Origin: Ophioderma brevispina
Taxonomy: Eukaryota > Echinodermata > Ophiuroidea > Amphilepidida > Ophiodermatidae
Direction: 5' to 3'
Length of the DNA stretch: 64,000 nt
Assembly (NCBI GenBank): GCA_023653785.1
Contig: JAMKCH010012527.1
Location: forward strand, 1-64,000
Below are positions 1 through 11,309 of the stretch, piece by piece (within the stretch, counting starts at the first letter, position 1; every line of letters starts with the position of its first letter). The translations under genes and the position numbers were made by a program. The notes beneath the pieces were generated by a model. That model saw nothing but the letters and a program-made list of their open reading frames with translations, was not told the DNA's origin and did no database searches.

Positions 1-1200
1 AAACATCAAAAATGCGGATCAGAATCAGTTCAAATATATAAATAAGCTTTTGAGGCTAGCTTTTTACTGCATCCTAACAAATGTTTGATTAGATCACAAA
101 ATATACAATATAAGAAGTAGAAAAACAATTTATTGCCTTAAGCAGAGAGTGTAGTCTGGTGGAAAGGGTCTCTGGTTTGAATCCTGTCAGATCATTGACT
201 TTTTGGGATTCCATTCGTCCCTGGTTTATTGGGAATTGAGCACTGACCTAAAATGGCAGTATGGACAGGTGCAGAAAAGAATGCATAATTTCCAGGAAGA
301 AAGTGTAGGACCAACATTAAAGCAAGGATTGCTACGAAATTTCCCAAAATTTACTTGTTTTTTTTCTAATTGTTTAAAACATAAAGATCGGAAACCACCT
401 TTTTGATTACGGTATTGAAAAAAAAACCTCTGTCCGGGCATAAACATTGTAAACGAATTTTCTATAGACGGATTTTGTTACTTCTTATGAAGAATTTTGG
501 TTGACAGTTTTTTGTAATTTCTTCCATAGTACACTACAGTAAAACTGTCAGAAAAGTAGCTTTTTTGGAACGAGGTTTTCTAAACAAGTAAGGAACGGAA
601 CCCCCATTTTTTTATTTTAAAAAGGTTTATCATCAGAGATGAAAACACCATATCTGCATAAATATAAAGAAATTCTATAGTCGAATTCTATCTTGTTCCA
701 AACCCCTTAAGTCCTGCAGACCCCACCCCCAAAATAAGCCTGCGTACGGCCTGGGCCAGGGATATTCAAGAGAGTGACTTATTTAGAGCCACAAAAAAGC
801 TGGGCCTTTTCCCGCTAATTCATCATTTTGTATTGTTTTTCTCTCTCTATGAGAGAATGGCATTATAGTGGCCCTTGAAGACTAGATGAACAAATTCTTG
901 CGTCAACAACATCAAAATGCATGATCAGATCAGTTCAAATAAAAAGTAAGCTTTTTTAGGATAGCTGTTTACCATAACCAATGTTTGTTAAGTTCACAAA
1001 AATACAATATAAAGAGTAAAAACACTTATATGCTTAACAGATAGTGTATTCTGGGGGGGTGGAAAGGGTCTCTGGTTTGAATCCTGTCAGGATCATTGAC
1101 TTTTTGGATTTCCATTCGTCCCATGTTTATTGGGAATTGAGCTCTGACCTAAAATGGCAGTATGGACAGGGCAGAAAAAATGCATATTTCCCAGGAGAAA
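1..1200 (+). repeat. Pair of diverged direct repeats about 907 bp apart
   Basis: The sequence at about 1-310 is repeated in the same orientation at about 907-1205. Both copies share the phrases GGAAAGGGTCTCTGGTTTGA and CTAAAATGGCAGTATGGACA and differ by many small indels. Each contains a stretch resembling a Pol III A box (TAGTCTGGTGG) and B box (GGTTTGAATCC), but these are closer together than in a tRNA. A tRNA-derived SINE origin is therefore only a possibility. The short reading frames here are not conserved between the copies. The spacer (310-906) holds nothing I can identify. Confidence 0.6.
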
Positions 1201-1455
1201 TTCACATTTTCTGTAGATTTTCCACTCCCCTATTTTATTATTTCTTTATCCTGAGATTGAAGATTTCCCTCCAAATGGTGAAATTTCCAGGTGAAGGAGC
1301 TTCCTAGATTCCCACTTTTTTTTCACACCATGGGTAGGGTAGGTGGCCGTGGTCAATACCGCCCGTTCCTGTAGTTTCTTTAGACCCCCTGTTCAATATA
1401 CTTCTATTTTAAAGACCCTTACTTTACTCTATGGCTAAATTGTCAGCTCCATTGT

Positions 1456-1580
1456 TGGTCCTGTTAGGATCATCCGTATCATGGATCCACGCGGCCCGGA
1501 TCAGCGTACTCAGTTGAATAATCCTGACCCGACCACACAGCCATTAGCAATGACTTATGGATATGCGAAGAAGAAAGCTC
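1456..1580 (+). repeat. SINE-like short interspersed repeat, copy 1
   Basis: About 125 bp matching the insert at 18892-19022. Both share the core CCGTATCATGGAT, then CACGCGGCC, GGATCAGC, a CTCAG-TGAATAA stretch, and a 3' end rich in AAG. The copy at 18.9 kb sits between 8-bp target duplications, which argues for retrotransposition. No clear tRNA or 5S promoter boxes are visible. The 61-codon reading frame starting inside it is spurious. Confidence 0.55.
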
Positions 1581-1599
1581 TATTACTACCACTCAATGG

Positions 1600-3627
1600 G
1601 CCTAAATTTCGTTCCCCAATTCCTAAATTGGTAACAAAAATCAGTTCCAAAGACCCCCCCTTTTGAAAATCCGTGTTTTCAGCCCCTAAAGTTCAGCACT
1701 TCCATCATACACCCCTAAAGGGATGAAGTTGTTTAAAAGCTACAGAACAACTAGAGATGTGTCAACAAAAACCAAAGCATTAATGTTCTGGGGAGTGTGT
1801 CAAATGATCAACATGAAGTCTCCATAGACCGAGCAACGGATGTCTTGTTATAGCTCAACACGGTCAAAGAGAAGGAAAACGTGAATATATTTTAGTTGGA
1901 GCGGTTGGACTGGCAAAATGTCGGACAACCCCTCCCCGGTTAAAACAAAACGCAACCCACTTCTATCGAATAGATAGTAATAGATATTTAAAAAATGATG
2001 GTTGTGGTCACAAAAACTTTGGTGGCACGGGGTGTTTTTGGGTCAAAAAAAATCACGTTTTTGAGCTGCTAAAAACTTAAGAATATTCAAGATTATTAAT
2101 TTCTTATAGAAAAACAAATTTTTAATCATCATGCAAATACTATCCAATCTCTGACTTTTTATATTATAGAGTTCTGTTTTAACAATATATAAAGGGTCAG
2201 AATTTTAGCCCCAAAATCACCTTTTTTCTAAAAAAGGCACCCTTTTTATCACATGTCACCACCACGAGTGTAACCTGAACCCTTTATGCAATGTAATAAC
2301 ACCTATATACAATAACAAAAAAAGGATACCATAAAAAAAATAAGATGTTAATATTTTTACCTTAAAAAATATAAAAAAATAATAATTTCGCTTAACTTGC
2401 AGCCCAAATTTCATTTTTCGGCATTGAAATCATCCCTGCCACCAAATCTTTCAACCACAACCATCATTTTCTTAAATCTTATATATTTATCCTTCAAATA
2501 AAGGTGGTTGTGTTTTGTTGTACGGTGGGGAGGGGTAACTCGAAAACTAGAGCACTTTTCAAGGCTCGGCCGCTCCGCTATTAGGGATTGCATTTGTTAC
2601 TGTGTTCTAGAAACACAAAAAATAAAGTTCAAAAGTTGCCAAGGGGTATCCAGAAAGAGTTGGAGGTTTGTGTTGTAAATAGTGAGTCCCATTTCACCAC
2701 TCGGGTACTTGGGCCTCTCTTTTGGATTCTTTTTGAGACAAAGGTTGTGAAATTTTAACTACTTAGTGCTTAGGATAGACAAGGATAAATTATTATTAAT
2801 CTTTCTTTGAAATTAGTCAACAAATACAAGTGTTGAAAAACAAACCTGTGTCCGCTTTGGCTATAATAAATGGGTATAGCTTTACCCTAAAATTTCATTT
2901 CTTAACAAAAAAATAATGAAAATTAGCCAATATTAAATTAAATATATATTTAAAATTTGTTTTGAGCATTTCTCTTTTGGAGAGAAAATGTTTCACATTT
3001 TTTTATTAAAGTTTATAAATTTTTTTGTAAAGTTCAGCAAAGGTTTATTTTCTTCTAAAAAAAGTTAGAAGGAAAAATTTGTACAAGTTTTAAAGTTGAC
3101 CTTGAATGTTCCACAATTAATATTTGATTGATCCACCTTGAATACTATTTTGATTACCAACATATTATACGGTAAATTATATTCAGTATTTAAATATACA
3201 AATAAACAAAATGTATTTTGCATTTTGGTTCATGGACACTAAAAGGAAAGAAATTTGCATTAAAGTTCAACCACATTGAACAAGTCATAAATGAAATTTT
3301 CCACTCCATTCAATAGAAGTTGAAGTTTTCATCAAATCCCATGGTAGTATTTTGTTTTCATTTGATTTTAGACCATGTCCGTGCATATCTTAGTAAAGTT
3401 ACTTGTTAACCAATCTGCGCGATCTATCTTCATTACATGCTACATCCATCACCGCTCATGCATAGTTTTAAAGTTGTCACTTCTGTATGCTCCCAGAACA
3501 TCTGTACTTGTTTTCCAGTCCCTCAGATATGAAAATATATTTTCAACCCAAATGAAAATGCCAAAGGCCATTGTGAACCAACTAATTTAATATAGGGATT
3601 CTGTACATGACTCCGATCCTTTCAGGG
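1600..3627. other. Intronic or intergenic AT-rich stretch, no gene seen
   Basis: This lies upstream of the penultimate Cav1 exon and is probably part of a large intron of that gene. I see no exon with channel similarity and no reading frame above about 70 codons. Small AT-rich simple-sequence patches are present. Confidence 0.5.
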
Positions 3628-3792
3628 GACTATACTTGTCTCGTTTGAAGTATGAAGTGGTGATGCGTGCGTACACCCAGTGCCACCTTTCAGTTGCATT
3701 GTGCTTGTGCTTTACCTACGCGCGCGCTGAAAGTCAGTTCAGTGTATACGCCCGCGTTGCTACTTCATACTTCGAGCTGGACAGAGTATAGA
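3628..3792. repeat. Foldback element with a CpG-rich core
   Basis: Imperfect inverted repeat of about 165 bp. The left arm carries GAAGTATGAAGTGGTGATGC and the right arm, read on the other strand, GAAGTATGAAGTAGCAACGC. Pairing extends over about 65 nt per arm, from GACTATAC inward to CTTTCAG. The centre is rich in CG and GCGC against an AT-rich background. This is most simply a MITE-like foldback element within the presumed Cav1 intron. Confidence 0.6.
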
Positions 3793-4433
3793 GCTGCTCA
3801 GAGCTTGAATTGTTTCATATTTTTTCTTCAAAAATTTCAAAATTAGGCCTTACACTCCATTACCAACAGTTTTGTGCCATGAGAAGGTAGTCACCAATTA
3901 GATACTGTGCTAACATGTTTTTGTTTCCATAAAAAAGAGGAAAAATAATCAGGCAGTAGTGGCCCAAGAGTAGCAGGGGCCCCGGTAGGCAACTACCTAC
4001 CATGCAGTTGCTTACTTTTATTATGTGCAGGGAAGTTGTACATGGAGAAATATCTGCAGTAACGTTACAGACACAAGATTGTATCTCAGATTAAAGTGAT
4101 TGATAAGTTATAAATTGCCCAGCTGTATATTTGTGTAATGGGTAATTTATCTCTACTTGATTGCACAGACTTCATGCAGGTATAATTATGGTGATGTTAA
4201 AATAAGTCCTGTTTATTCTTGTACAGCTTGACAGCTATCTATTTTGATAGGAGACTGCTTCTGCAAGTAAACAATTTATTGCTACTCAATATGATGTCAC
4301 AATATGATGTTAATATGCACATATATGTACACAACACACGCAAACACAGAAGGCAAGCTTCAAACAAAATATTATTTTGCCTCTTTCAGGATCTTTAATA
4401 GCAATTTTTTGTTAAGAATGCCCCAATTTTTAT

Positions 4434-4770
4434 TCCCCTGGCTTGAAAAGCAGAAGGGGAATTTTGTGAGAGCGCGCTTGTCTGTATGTATGTGTATGTA
4501 TGTGTGTGTGTGTGTTCCAGTTTGGTTAGGTTTTTGTTGTATGTATGTGTGTGTGTGTGCGCATTCCAGTTTGGTTAGGTTTTTGTTTTCAGGTATTTGA
4601 AGAAAAGTTGAGGTCTGATTTCAACCAGACTTGTGTTAAGGTGCAATAGGGGTTCCTTCATATGTGGATGATGTCAAAAGTCATGGACCAAGGTCAAAGG
4701 TCAGCTGAGGTCAGTTTCCATACTACCATCTTGCCAGGGGATCTCGCAAGTTTACTTGCTGTAGTTTAGA
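4434..4770 (+). repeat. Dispersed repeat family H, copy 1, with embedded TG/TATG microsatellite
   Basis: It starts at CCCCTGGCTTGAAAAGCAGA and ends near CTTGCCAGGGGATC. The same sequence occurs inverted at 39884-40149, including the shared phrases CCAGTTTGGTTAGG, CTTCATATGTGG and CATGGACCAAGGTCAAAGG. A variable TATG/TG microsatellite (about 4483-4560) lies inside this copy. The phrase AGGTCAAAGGTCA resembles nuclear-receptor half sites, but it is part of the repeat. A 98-codon reading frame through this block is spurious. Confidence 0.65.
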
Positions 4771-5225
4771 TTTTTGCACAGTTGCATTGGTAATTGGGTA
4801 GTAAATTATACCTGTCATTTGTCACAAAAGAAGGAATTTTGTAATTCCTAGATTTTCATTCAACAGTTACTGGCAATGGGTCGATATGAAATAGCACTGG
4901 TGTTTGCAAGTTAAGTTGGGTCATTTTCTTGATATGGCTCTATTTCCCGCCTATTTCATAATTAACGGCCAGAAATGCAGCGTTTCCAGCCCGCCATAGA
5001 ATCGGGGATCCCCGATTGTAATTACAAAGTTCTTTAATATGACAATACATAATTTTGAGCACTACAGTTTTACAGGATGGTATAATTTGCAAAGCAATTA
5101 CCAATACAACTGGGAAAAACTCACAAAATAGGGCGCTCTTCAAATAGTGCTTTATTGCTTTAACTAACTACATTCATTCTTCTTCATAATTTGATCTCTA
5201 TCCTCAGTTAACTTGCCACTTAACA

Positions 5226-5325
5226 CACAAAGGCACACACGTATATACATGCACACAAACATGCACTCACCCACCAAACACATAAAAACACACATGAGTA
5301 TGCATGCACACACACACAGGCAAAA
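5226..5325. repeat. CA/CACACA-rich microsatellite
   Basis: About 100 bp of interrupted CA and ACAT repeats (CACACACGTATATACATGC, then CACACACACACAGG). Low-complexity reading frames on the minus strand across it are artefacts. Confidence 0.6.
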
Positions 5326-5349
5326 TTCATGCCTCATGCAACACAATTT

Positions 5350-5827
5350 ACTCTCTAAATGTTAAAGAGTGTAAAATTCACTCACCAAATGAGTGAAATT
5401 TATAACATTCACTTGAAAAATCACTCTAAGATAAAAGTTAAATTTAACTTGGTAAGTATTACTTAGAGTGATCACCCCTTGGGTAATACCACCTATGATA
5501 CAATCTGTCTGATTGGCTCATTACAAGACACAACATGAGATAGCCCTCTGAGTCACCAATCAAAATACTGCTTCTCTATCTCTGAGTAAACCAAACCACC
5601 ATTCTTACAGTGTCTCTGATTTGCTCATTAACCTGAATTAAGGATACCGTCCACGTAACGAATCAAAATAGTGCTTAGATGCCATTAAATAGGCAGGTAG
5701 TTCCCTGGGGTTAAACATTGATCACTATGTATAAGCAATCCTTATTGAGTGAAATTTCACTCTTTTTGGAGAGATTTTTTACATGAATTTACTCCATACC
5801 AAATTTTACTCTTTTACATTTAGAGAA
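5350..5827. mobile_element. MITE with terminal inverted repeats TCTCTAAATG...
   Basis: The left end reads TCTCTAAATGTTAAAGAGTG. The right end, on the other strand, reads TCTCTAAATGTAAAAGAGTA, giving terminal inverted repeats of about 25-30 bp around a roughly 475-bp AT-rich body. GAGTGAAATTT motifs recur inside both halves. It lies in the presumed Cav1 intron just upstream of the penultimate exon. No transposase frame is present, so it is non-autonomous. The superfamily was not determined. Confidence 0.6.
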
Positions 5828-6109
5828 AAGAAACAAGAAATTTCCATGAGTAAAAGAGGGAAGCAAGAGTAATGAAGGCAAAATTGTATTTCAAGAGTTG
5901 AATTGCTATGCCACCCCAAGCCACCTGTATTGTTGAACAAAAAAAACGTGATTATTTGTCACCAAAAAGAAATCAAATCATTACAGCCTGATATGCAAAA
6001 TATCATAACAGACTACCACTTGAGGTTTGGTGACATATTGCCTCAACATTGTTTTAATGTGTACTTACAATTTCACCCTCATCTCACATTGCAATTTTGT
6101 CTTTTAAAG

Positions 6110-6490
6110 GTCATGGCAGTCGCCGGGATATCACCCGAAGGCAAAGCGCGCGGTGGGGATCAGCCGGGGATATGGCTAACCCCGCCGCCATCCCCGGGTC
6201 CTCACGGCTCTCACAGGGTGCGCTCCTCCTACCACACTCCTTCCCCACGTCTACTTCACCACCACGACAAAGGCACTAGTTCCCTATCCACCTCTAATAA
6301 CAACCTTACCAAAGAGCCTCTGGCTCAGAGACACTCGACAGGGGATTTGGCCATGGCACGGGACCCGTCGGCGGCTTTTTACAAGTCGCTGACTAAACCC
6401 AAGCCGAGAGAACCGATGATTCCCAAGAGTAATATCAAATCTAACAACAGTGAAGACGTGAAAGGCAGTGCAGAGAGCCTGGTAGCTCAG
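6110..6490 (+). CDS. Cav1: Penultimate coding exon of an L-type calcium channel alpha-1 subunit (Cav1), distal C-terminus
   Basis: This exon encodes 127 residues of the cytoplasmic distal tail of a voltage-gated L-type calcium channel. It is bounded by an acceptor (TTTTAAAG at 6102-6109) and a donor (CAG|GTGAGG at 6490/6491), and both junctions are phase 0. The exon opens with VMAVAGIS, nearly identical to the VMAVAGL motif of vertebrate Cav1.3. The next recognisable stretch, a tryptophan followed by TPPPSPGP (residues 22-31), matches the W-ATPPATP segment of Cav1.2 and Cav1.3. The exon ends in GSAESLVAQ, matching SADSLVEAV of Cav1.3. The middle is low-complexity, rich in Ser, His and basic residues. 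Upstream exons (membrane domains, EF-hand, IQ) are outside the window. An open frame extends in both directions past the exon, but that is intron read-through. The last 87 bases are duplicated at 7039-7125. Confidence 0.9.
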
Positions 6491-7018
6491 GTGAGGTTTC
6501 TCTACTGCACATGCTCAAGCAATGTCAGTATACCGCCGCTACTGCTACTGTCGCTGCCTGGTTGTCAGTTTTTGTTCAGTTTTCTCTTTTATTTTGCAAA
6601 CAGTGGTTGTGTGTGCCGCTGCTTTTTAATTTCTTTGGTCAGAAGACGTGCGTATTTGTAGATTTTTGTGCAGTTTTATAACTTTTGCTCAATTAATTTT
6701 ATGTTAAAAAATCTGTGTAAAGTGATTCATTCCCAATTTATAATTTACACATACACATTTAGATATAAATTGAGCCCTTGAATATTGTAAGCAACACATG
6801 GCAAAAGGTGATTGCACTTTATGTTGAATCAGTTTTGTACAAACAAATAAAGGAAACTTCCAATGAGCGATCATCAAAATCAGCAAAATGTGAAAAAAAA
6901 ATATACAAAACCATTTAAAAGCCTGTTTTGCCATATTGAAATACTTAGTTTTATTGTTTTTAATTTGAAAATGTTTGAGTTCTTTTATGAATTTGTTGGT
7001 GTCATGTGATAATTGGTC
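6404..7018 (+). repeat. Copy 1 of an exact 615-bp direct duplication (exon end plus intron)
   Basis: This segment recurs at 7039-7653 with a constant 635-base offset and no indel or substitution that I could find. It starts inside the Cav1 exon and ends in the intron. The two copies are separated by exactly 20 A residues (7019-7038). Confidence 0.95.
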
Positions 7019-7038
7019 AAAAAAAAAAAAAAAAAAAA
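7019..7038. other. A20 run at the duplication junction
   Basis: Exactly 20 consecutive A residues lie between the two identical 615-bp copies. Runs of exactly 20 T occur at 22264-22283 and 24853-24872, the latter again at a duplication junction. Placeholder filling of scaffold gaps is the simplest reading, but this is an inference. Confidence 0.7.
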
Positions 7039-7653
7039 CCGAGAGAACCGATGATTCCCAAGAGTAATATCAAATCTAACAACAGTGAAGACGTGAAAGG
7101 CAGTGCAGAGAGCCTGGTAGCTCAGGTGAGGTTTCTCTACTGCACATGCTCAAGCAATGTCAGTATACCGCCGCTACTGCTACTGTCGCTGCCTGGTTGT
7201 CAGTTTTTGTTCAGTTTTCTCTTTTATTTTGCAAACAGTGGTTGTGTGTGCCGCTGCTTTTTAATTTCTTTGGTCAGAAGACGTGCGTATTTGTAGATTT
7301 TTGTGCAGTTTTATAACTTTTGCTCAATTAATTTTATGTTAAAAAATCTGTGTAAAGTGATTCATTCCCAATTTATAATTTACACATACACATTTAGATA
7401 TAAATTGAGCCCTTGAATATTGTAAGCAACACATGGCAAAAGGTGATTGCACTTTATGTTGAATCAGTTTTGTACAAACAAATAAAGGAAACTTCCAATG
7501 AGCGATCATCAAAATCAGCAAAATGTGAAAAAAAAATATACAAAACCATTTAAAAGCCTGTTTTGCCATATTGAAATACTTAGTTTTATTGTTTTTAATT
7601 TGAAAATGTTTGAGTTCTTTTATGAATTTGTTGGTGTCATGTGATAATTGGTC
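7039..7653 (+). repeat. Copy 2 of the 615-bp duplication, carrying a partial Cav1 exon
   Basis: Identical to 6404-7018. It contains the last 87 exon bases (7039-7125) and the same GTGAGG donor at 7126, but it lacks an acceptor because poly-A precedes it directly. It could not be spliced in as an exon as it stands. Two identical 76-codon minus-strand frames (6704-6934 and 7339-7569) are by-products of the duplication. Confidence 0.95.
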
Positions 7654-9278
7654 TATTATAAAAGTGATTCAAGTGATTTTAGTTTTCATTTGTCAGTGAT
7701 TTTCTTTCAAGATTTTTTTTTAAAATGCATGTAAATTTGCGTGCAAGAAACTTGCGTTCACTGTCACAAGAAACCACTATTGAATAAATGTTCTATTTGT
7801 ATCACTGTTTTATAGTGTTTTTAAATGTCAGTGATTTTAATGTTAAAACCCAGGTGATAGTAACAGAAATTAATGAAATTAATTTGGGGGAATAATTCAA
7901 AATGGAATATTAAATTTGGTTTATATCTGTTAATATGAAACTACAATTGCTATTTTTAGTGATTACCTTAAGTAAGTCAAACAAAACTTAAGCCACAGTT
8001 ATTATATAATTAAAAGTTCTGTGTTTTTATAAAGAAATTATCCCAGCAAGATATACAACATACATTGAATCCAGATAATTCAAACTACAATTGATTGCCT
8101 GTTGAATTTTGATCTGTCTGAAATCGTGCCTGGTATGACTGACCCTGTTGATATCTGGCCATACTTTAGAATCCCACCCCCCATTCTACCCTTACACCTC
8201 TATTAACCCGATTCTAACAAAAGCCCTGCAAGTGATTCTCATGCATCAACAGATGAAAGTATATGTATACATATATGCCCAAACACAGCATCTATTACGT
8301 GTTGTTACCATAGCATCATGTTGTGTTGTCATGGAGATGGGTAGATGTGCTGCGTATATCAGGATTCAAAAAATGGTGCACAATTGGGGTATACTGTAAA
8401 TGTTTACTTTTTTGGGAGGGATGGCATACCTGAATATGTAGTACTCACTTTTAGATAGTTTGCCCATGACATTCACTAATCCTGTCTTGTTAAGATATAA
8501 TAGTATGTAATTGAGGACGAGTCCCCAAATCTGATATTTTGTAAACCACAAAACAATCAATGTTTTTGCGTTTCTCTAGGTTGGACCACGGCAGTGAAAG
8601 AAAGAACCCTCATGATGTGCATCAGTCAATTTGTAAGACTGCGTGTGAATATAACCAAACATTTTAACCGCAACTAATTATCATTAGGTTTTATGAAGGA
8701 TGCAATTTTTTAAAAGACAAACTCAGACAAAAGGTTTGTGCTCTCTCTAACATTGCTTGCCCATTTGTTCTTTCCTTATTATGTTTTTTTTTTTCAAATG
8801 CCGCATCATTTTTGGGAATTTCTGTGTTTGCGCTGCACATTTCAGCCATAATCCCGGATGAAAGAAATATGGCGCATGAAATAGTTTGTTTTTATGATTC
8901 CGACTTACTAAGTGAACAAAACTGAGTGTGTGTAAATATACAGTACATCATGCATGCAAGTCCTATAAACTGTATTAATTCCTACATCTTATTGGTATGC
9001 GATATGCTTACAGAATAATCTTGAAAAGAAAAGCTGATACAGCATATTGTTAACATTATGGTGAAAATTATTAAACTTAAAACAATGTAATTATTTAGGG
9101 TTTGTATTTATTCAATTTTATGTATAGTTTGAGCTTATGTACTTTAAAATCAGCCACAATATTTTTTGCATATTTTTCAATATGGTGTCCAAATAGCATG
9201 GGCCTGTGTGTATTCATAGTTGCTTTGACAAGTGTGATGTTTTTAACACAGGAATAATACGCAGTTCTAACATTTTTA
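7654..9278. other. Cav1 intron, no feature recognised
   Basis: AT-rich intronic sequence between the last two Cav1 exons. No long frame, no clear inverted repeats and no similarity to the other repeat families in the window were noticed. Confidence 0.5.
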
Positions 9279-9623
9279 TTAAAGGTGCTTGTTCCGATTT
9301 ATGTGTATTGTGTTCTCTACTTGATATGAGAGCCTGGCACTTGCACATACACCCCATCAAGTACCGTGGGAAACAACCTTGCGGTTTTGATGGTAGATGC
9401 AATAATGCACGTTGCAAAGCCCTATTCAATACTGTGCTAATATTGATGGTTAACCACTAAAACGGTGGTTTTTTGTTTATATCTTGGGAATGAAATGGAT
9501 TTGAGGGCTCAAATTTCAGGACGACAATGAGAAAAAATACGGCCTTTCATCCGATATCAAAATCAATACTACTTCCGGGTAAATCAGGGGGATCCCAAAG
9601 ACGATTGGAACATGCACCTTTAA
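9279..9623 (+). mobile_element. TTAA-flanked MITE family A, copy 1 (in Cav1 intron)
   Basis: The element is bounded by TTAA on both sides (9279-9282 and 9620-9623). The left terminus is AGGTGCTTGTTCCGAT and the right terminus, read inward on the other strand, AGGTGCATGTTCCAAT. Further copies lie at 29114, 33992 (inverted) and 60895. A conserved open frame starting MNRALQ on the minus strand recurs in the 60.9-kb copy (starting at 61051). It is short and tracks the repeat, so it is not called a gene. Confidence 0.85.
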
Positions 9624-11085
9624 TATGAAACTTTGACCTCCAAGGGTAGCAAAGCACAGGTCCACCAACTTTTTCATTTTGGTTTTAATAACAAGCAAAA
9701 ATAAGCGTTATCATGCCGTTTCCAAATAAAATACCGTGAACAGGTTTTGGAGGCCTTGTTATCAAGATGTCTTTGAGGAAACACTGACAACCTCTATTTT
9801 CATCCCATGAAGAATAATATTATTTTAGCTTTTCTTTTCAATGATTATTCTTTGAGTGTATGCTATGTTATTAATGCAGCATGTTATGCATGTGTATGCT
9901 TACAATAGTCTCAATCACAGGACAAAGTTCATTTAGCAATAGTATGTCATTGAACAGTGTACTGGGAGATGAGATTAAGGGGATTTAACAAAATAGGAGT
10001 CAGGACAGGTTGCTCAGTAGTTTTGGAATTAAATATTTGAACAGATTTTGGTAGGTTTATTTTTAACGTAGTTTAGCATATTTAGACTATTTTGGCTTAA
10101 AATTTTGGAATATTTGATTGACTAAGAAAGAATTTTATCTAGCCATTTAAAAAAATGTACTCCACTTGAGCTTGTTACGCACTTGTAGATTTTCAACATG
10201 GAAATCTCTGTTAGAAAACATGGCTTTAGTTGCTGGGAGTGGGTCATGCCATGCATACATCAGATGTATCCATTGTCATTAAGTACTAGTAGCTGTACAC
10301 AAAATGTGTTCAGAAAATTCTGATTAATACAGACATTTTGTAGCTCCGAAAACAAAGGGAAAAAAGAGTTTTATTTAGCCTATACAGGTTTGCTTAGACA
10401 TTTTATGCTTTGACAATTTTTTTGCTGCTTTAATCCCTTTTAATTTTAGGGAATGAACCAAAGGGTTGATTATCAACATATTCTCATTTATAAATGACAT
10501 TTGACCTCTCTATTATTCTTAGATATTTCACAAAATAGAGAATTTAGAATTCCTACCCTGTAAAAAGTGTTTAGGAAGTGATTGCAAGGTTGTGTTTAGA
10601 AAAGATATGTTTAGAGTATCAACTGTTAGTGTTTAGAAATTGAACACCAATGTTTAGCAATTTGACATATGACATTAAGCCCCTGAACATGTTTACAAAG
10701 TGAGAGCGAAATGTGTTTAGAAAGTGTTTACTTGCCAAATACAGATTTTAGAGGGTAGAAGTAGCTTTAGTGTTGTTTGAATCACATTAGCAAGACTCAT
10801 AAAATTATAAAACAATATCAAAGGTAAAATTGCTTATTTAGGATGTTGCTTCACATGATTTTTTATTGCTATAGGTACACTGGGCTGACAAATATTTGGT
10901 ATATAATTATGTTGTTACTCTGAAAGTGTAAGAAAAATCCACCAATGCATTCAAAAAATATCGTCAAATATTTAAAATATCATTTTTGGTCCGTTTTAAT
11001 TAACAAAAAGAGTAAAGAAAAAGCCTTCAAATATCCCAAGCAAAAGATAACAATACTGATACGACGCGTCACACAGAGTATGCTT
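9624..11085. other. Cav1 intron, GTTTAG-rich patch
   Basis: No gene is seen. Between about 10565 and 10735 the motif GTTTAGAAA or close variants recur at irregular spacing (at least eight GTTTA occurrences), suggesting a decayed simple repeat. Confidence 0.4.
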
Positions 11086-11309
11086 CATATCTGATGTATA
11101 GACCGTATTCAATATGACGTCAGTCACCAGCCATGTTGGTGGACAAGATGCATACATTCCAGGACTACAATACATTCACCTGTCAATCGATCCATGTTTA
11201 GCGATTGTACGGGGATCATTGACAGGTGAATGTATTGTAGTACTGGAATGCATCAATCTTGTCCACCAACATAGCTGGCTATTGAATACGGTCTATAGTG
11301 ACAGATATG
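11086..11309. repeat. Near-perfect 224-bp foldback palindrome in Cav1 intron
   Basis: The left arm runs CATATCTG, TATAGACCGTATTCAATA, CCATGTTGGTGGACAAGAT, ACTACAATACATTCACCTGT. The right arm, read on the other strand, gives the same series with few changes. Arms are about 100 nt and the loop about 25 nt, and the loop itself holds CAATCG...CGATTG. The 67-codon open frame spanning it is a by-product. It is most likely a foldback MITE, but if transcribed it would form a long hairpin RNA. Confidence 0.85.

Noticed and set aside
150..190. tRNA gene
   Set aside because: A-box-like and B-box-like motifs are too close together and no cloverleaf can be drawn. At most a SINE remnant.
5903..6661. 252-codon open frame as one protein
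   Set aside because: Only 6110-6490 matches Cav1. The ends read through a good acceptor and donor into introns.
6704..7569. Two identical 76-codon minus-strand proteins (6704-6934, 7339-7569)
   Set aside because: Created by the exact 615-bp duplication; no recognisable domain, and intronic.
9206..9460. Conserved frames in MITE family A (starting MNRALQ, also near 61051)
   Set aside because: Similarity follows the repeat DNA. The frames are short and are broken or altered in the other copies.
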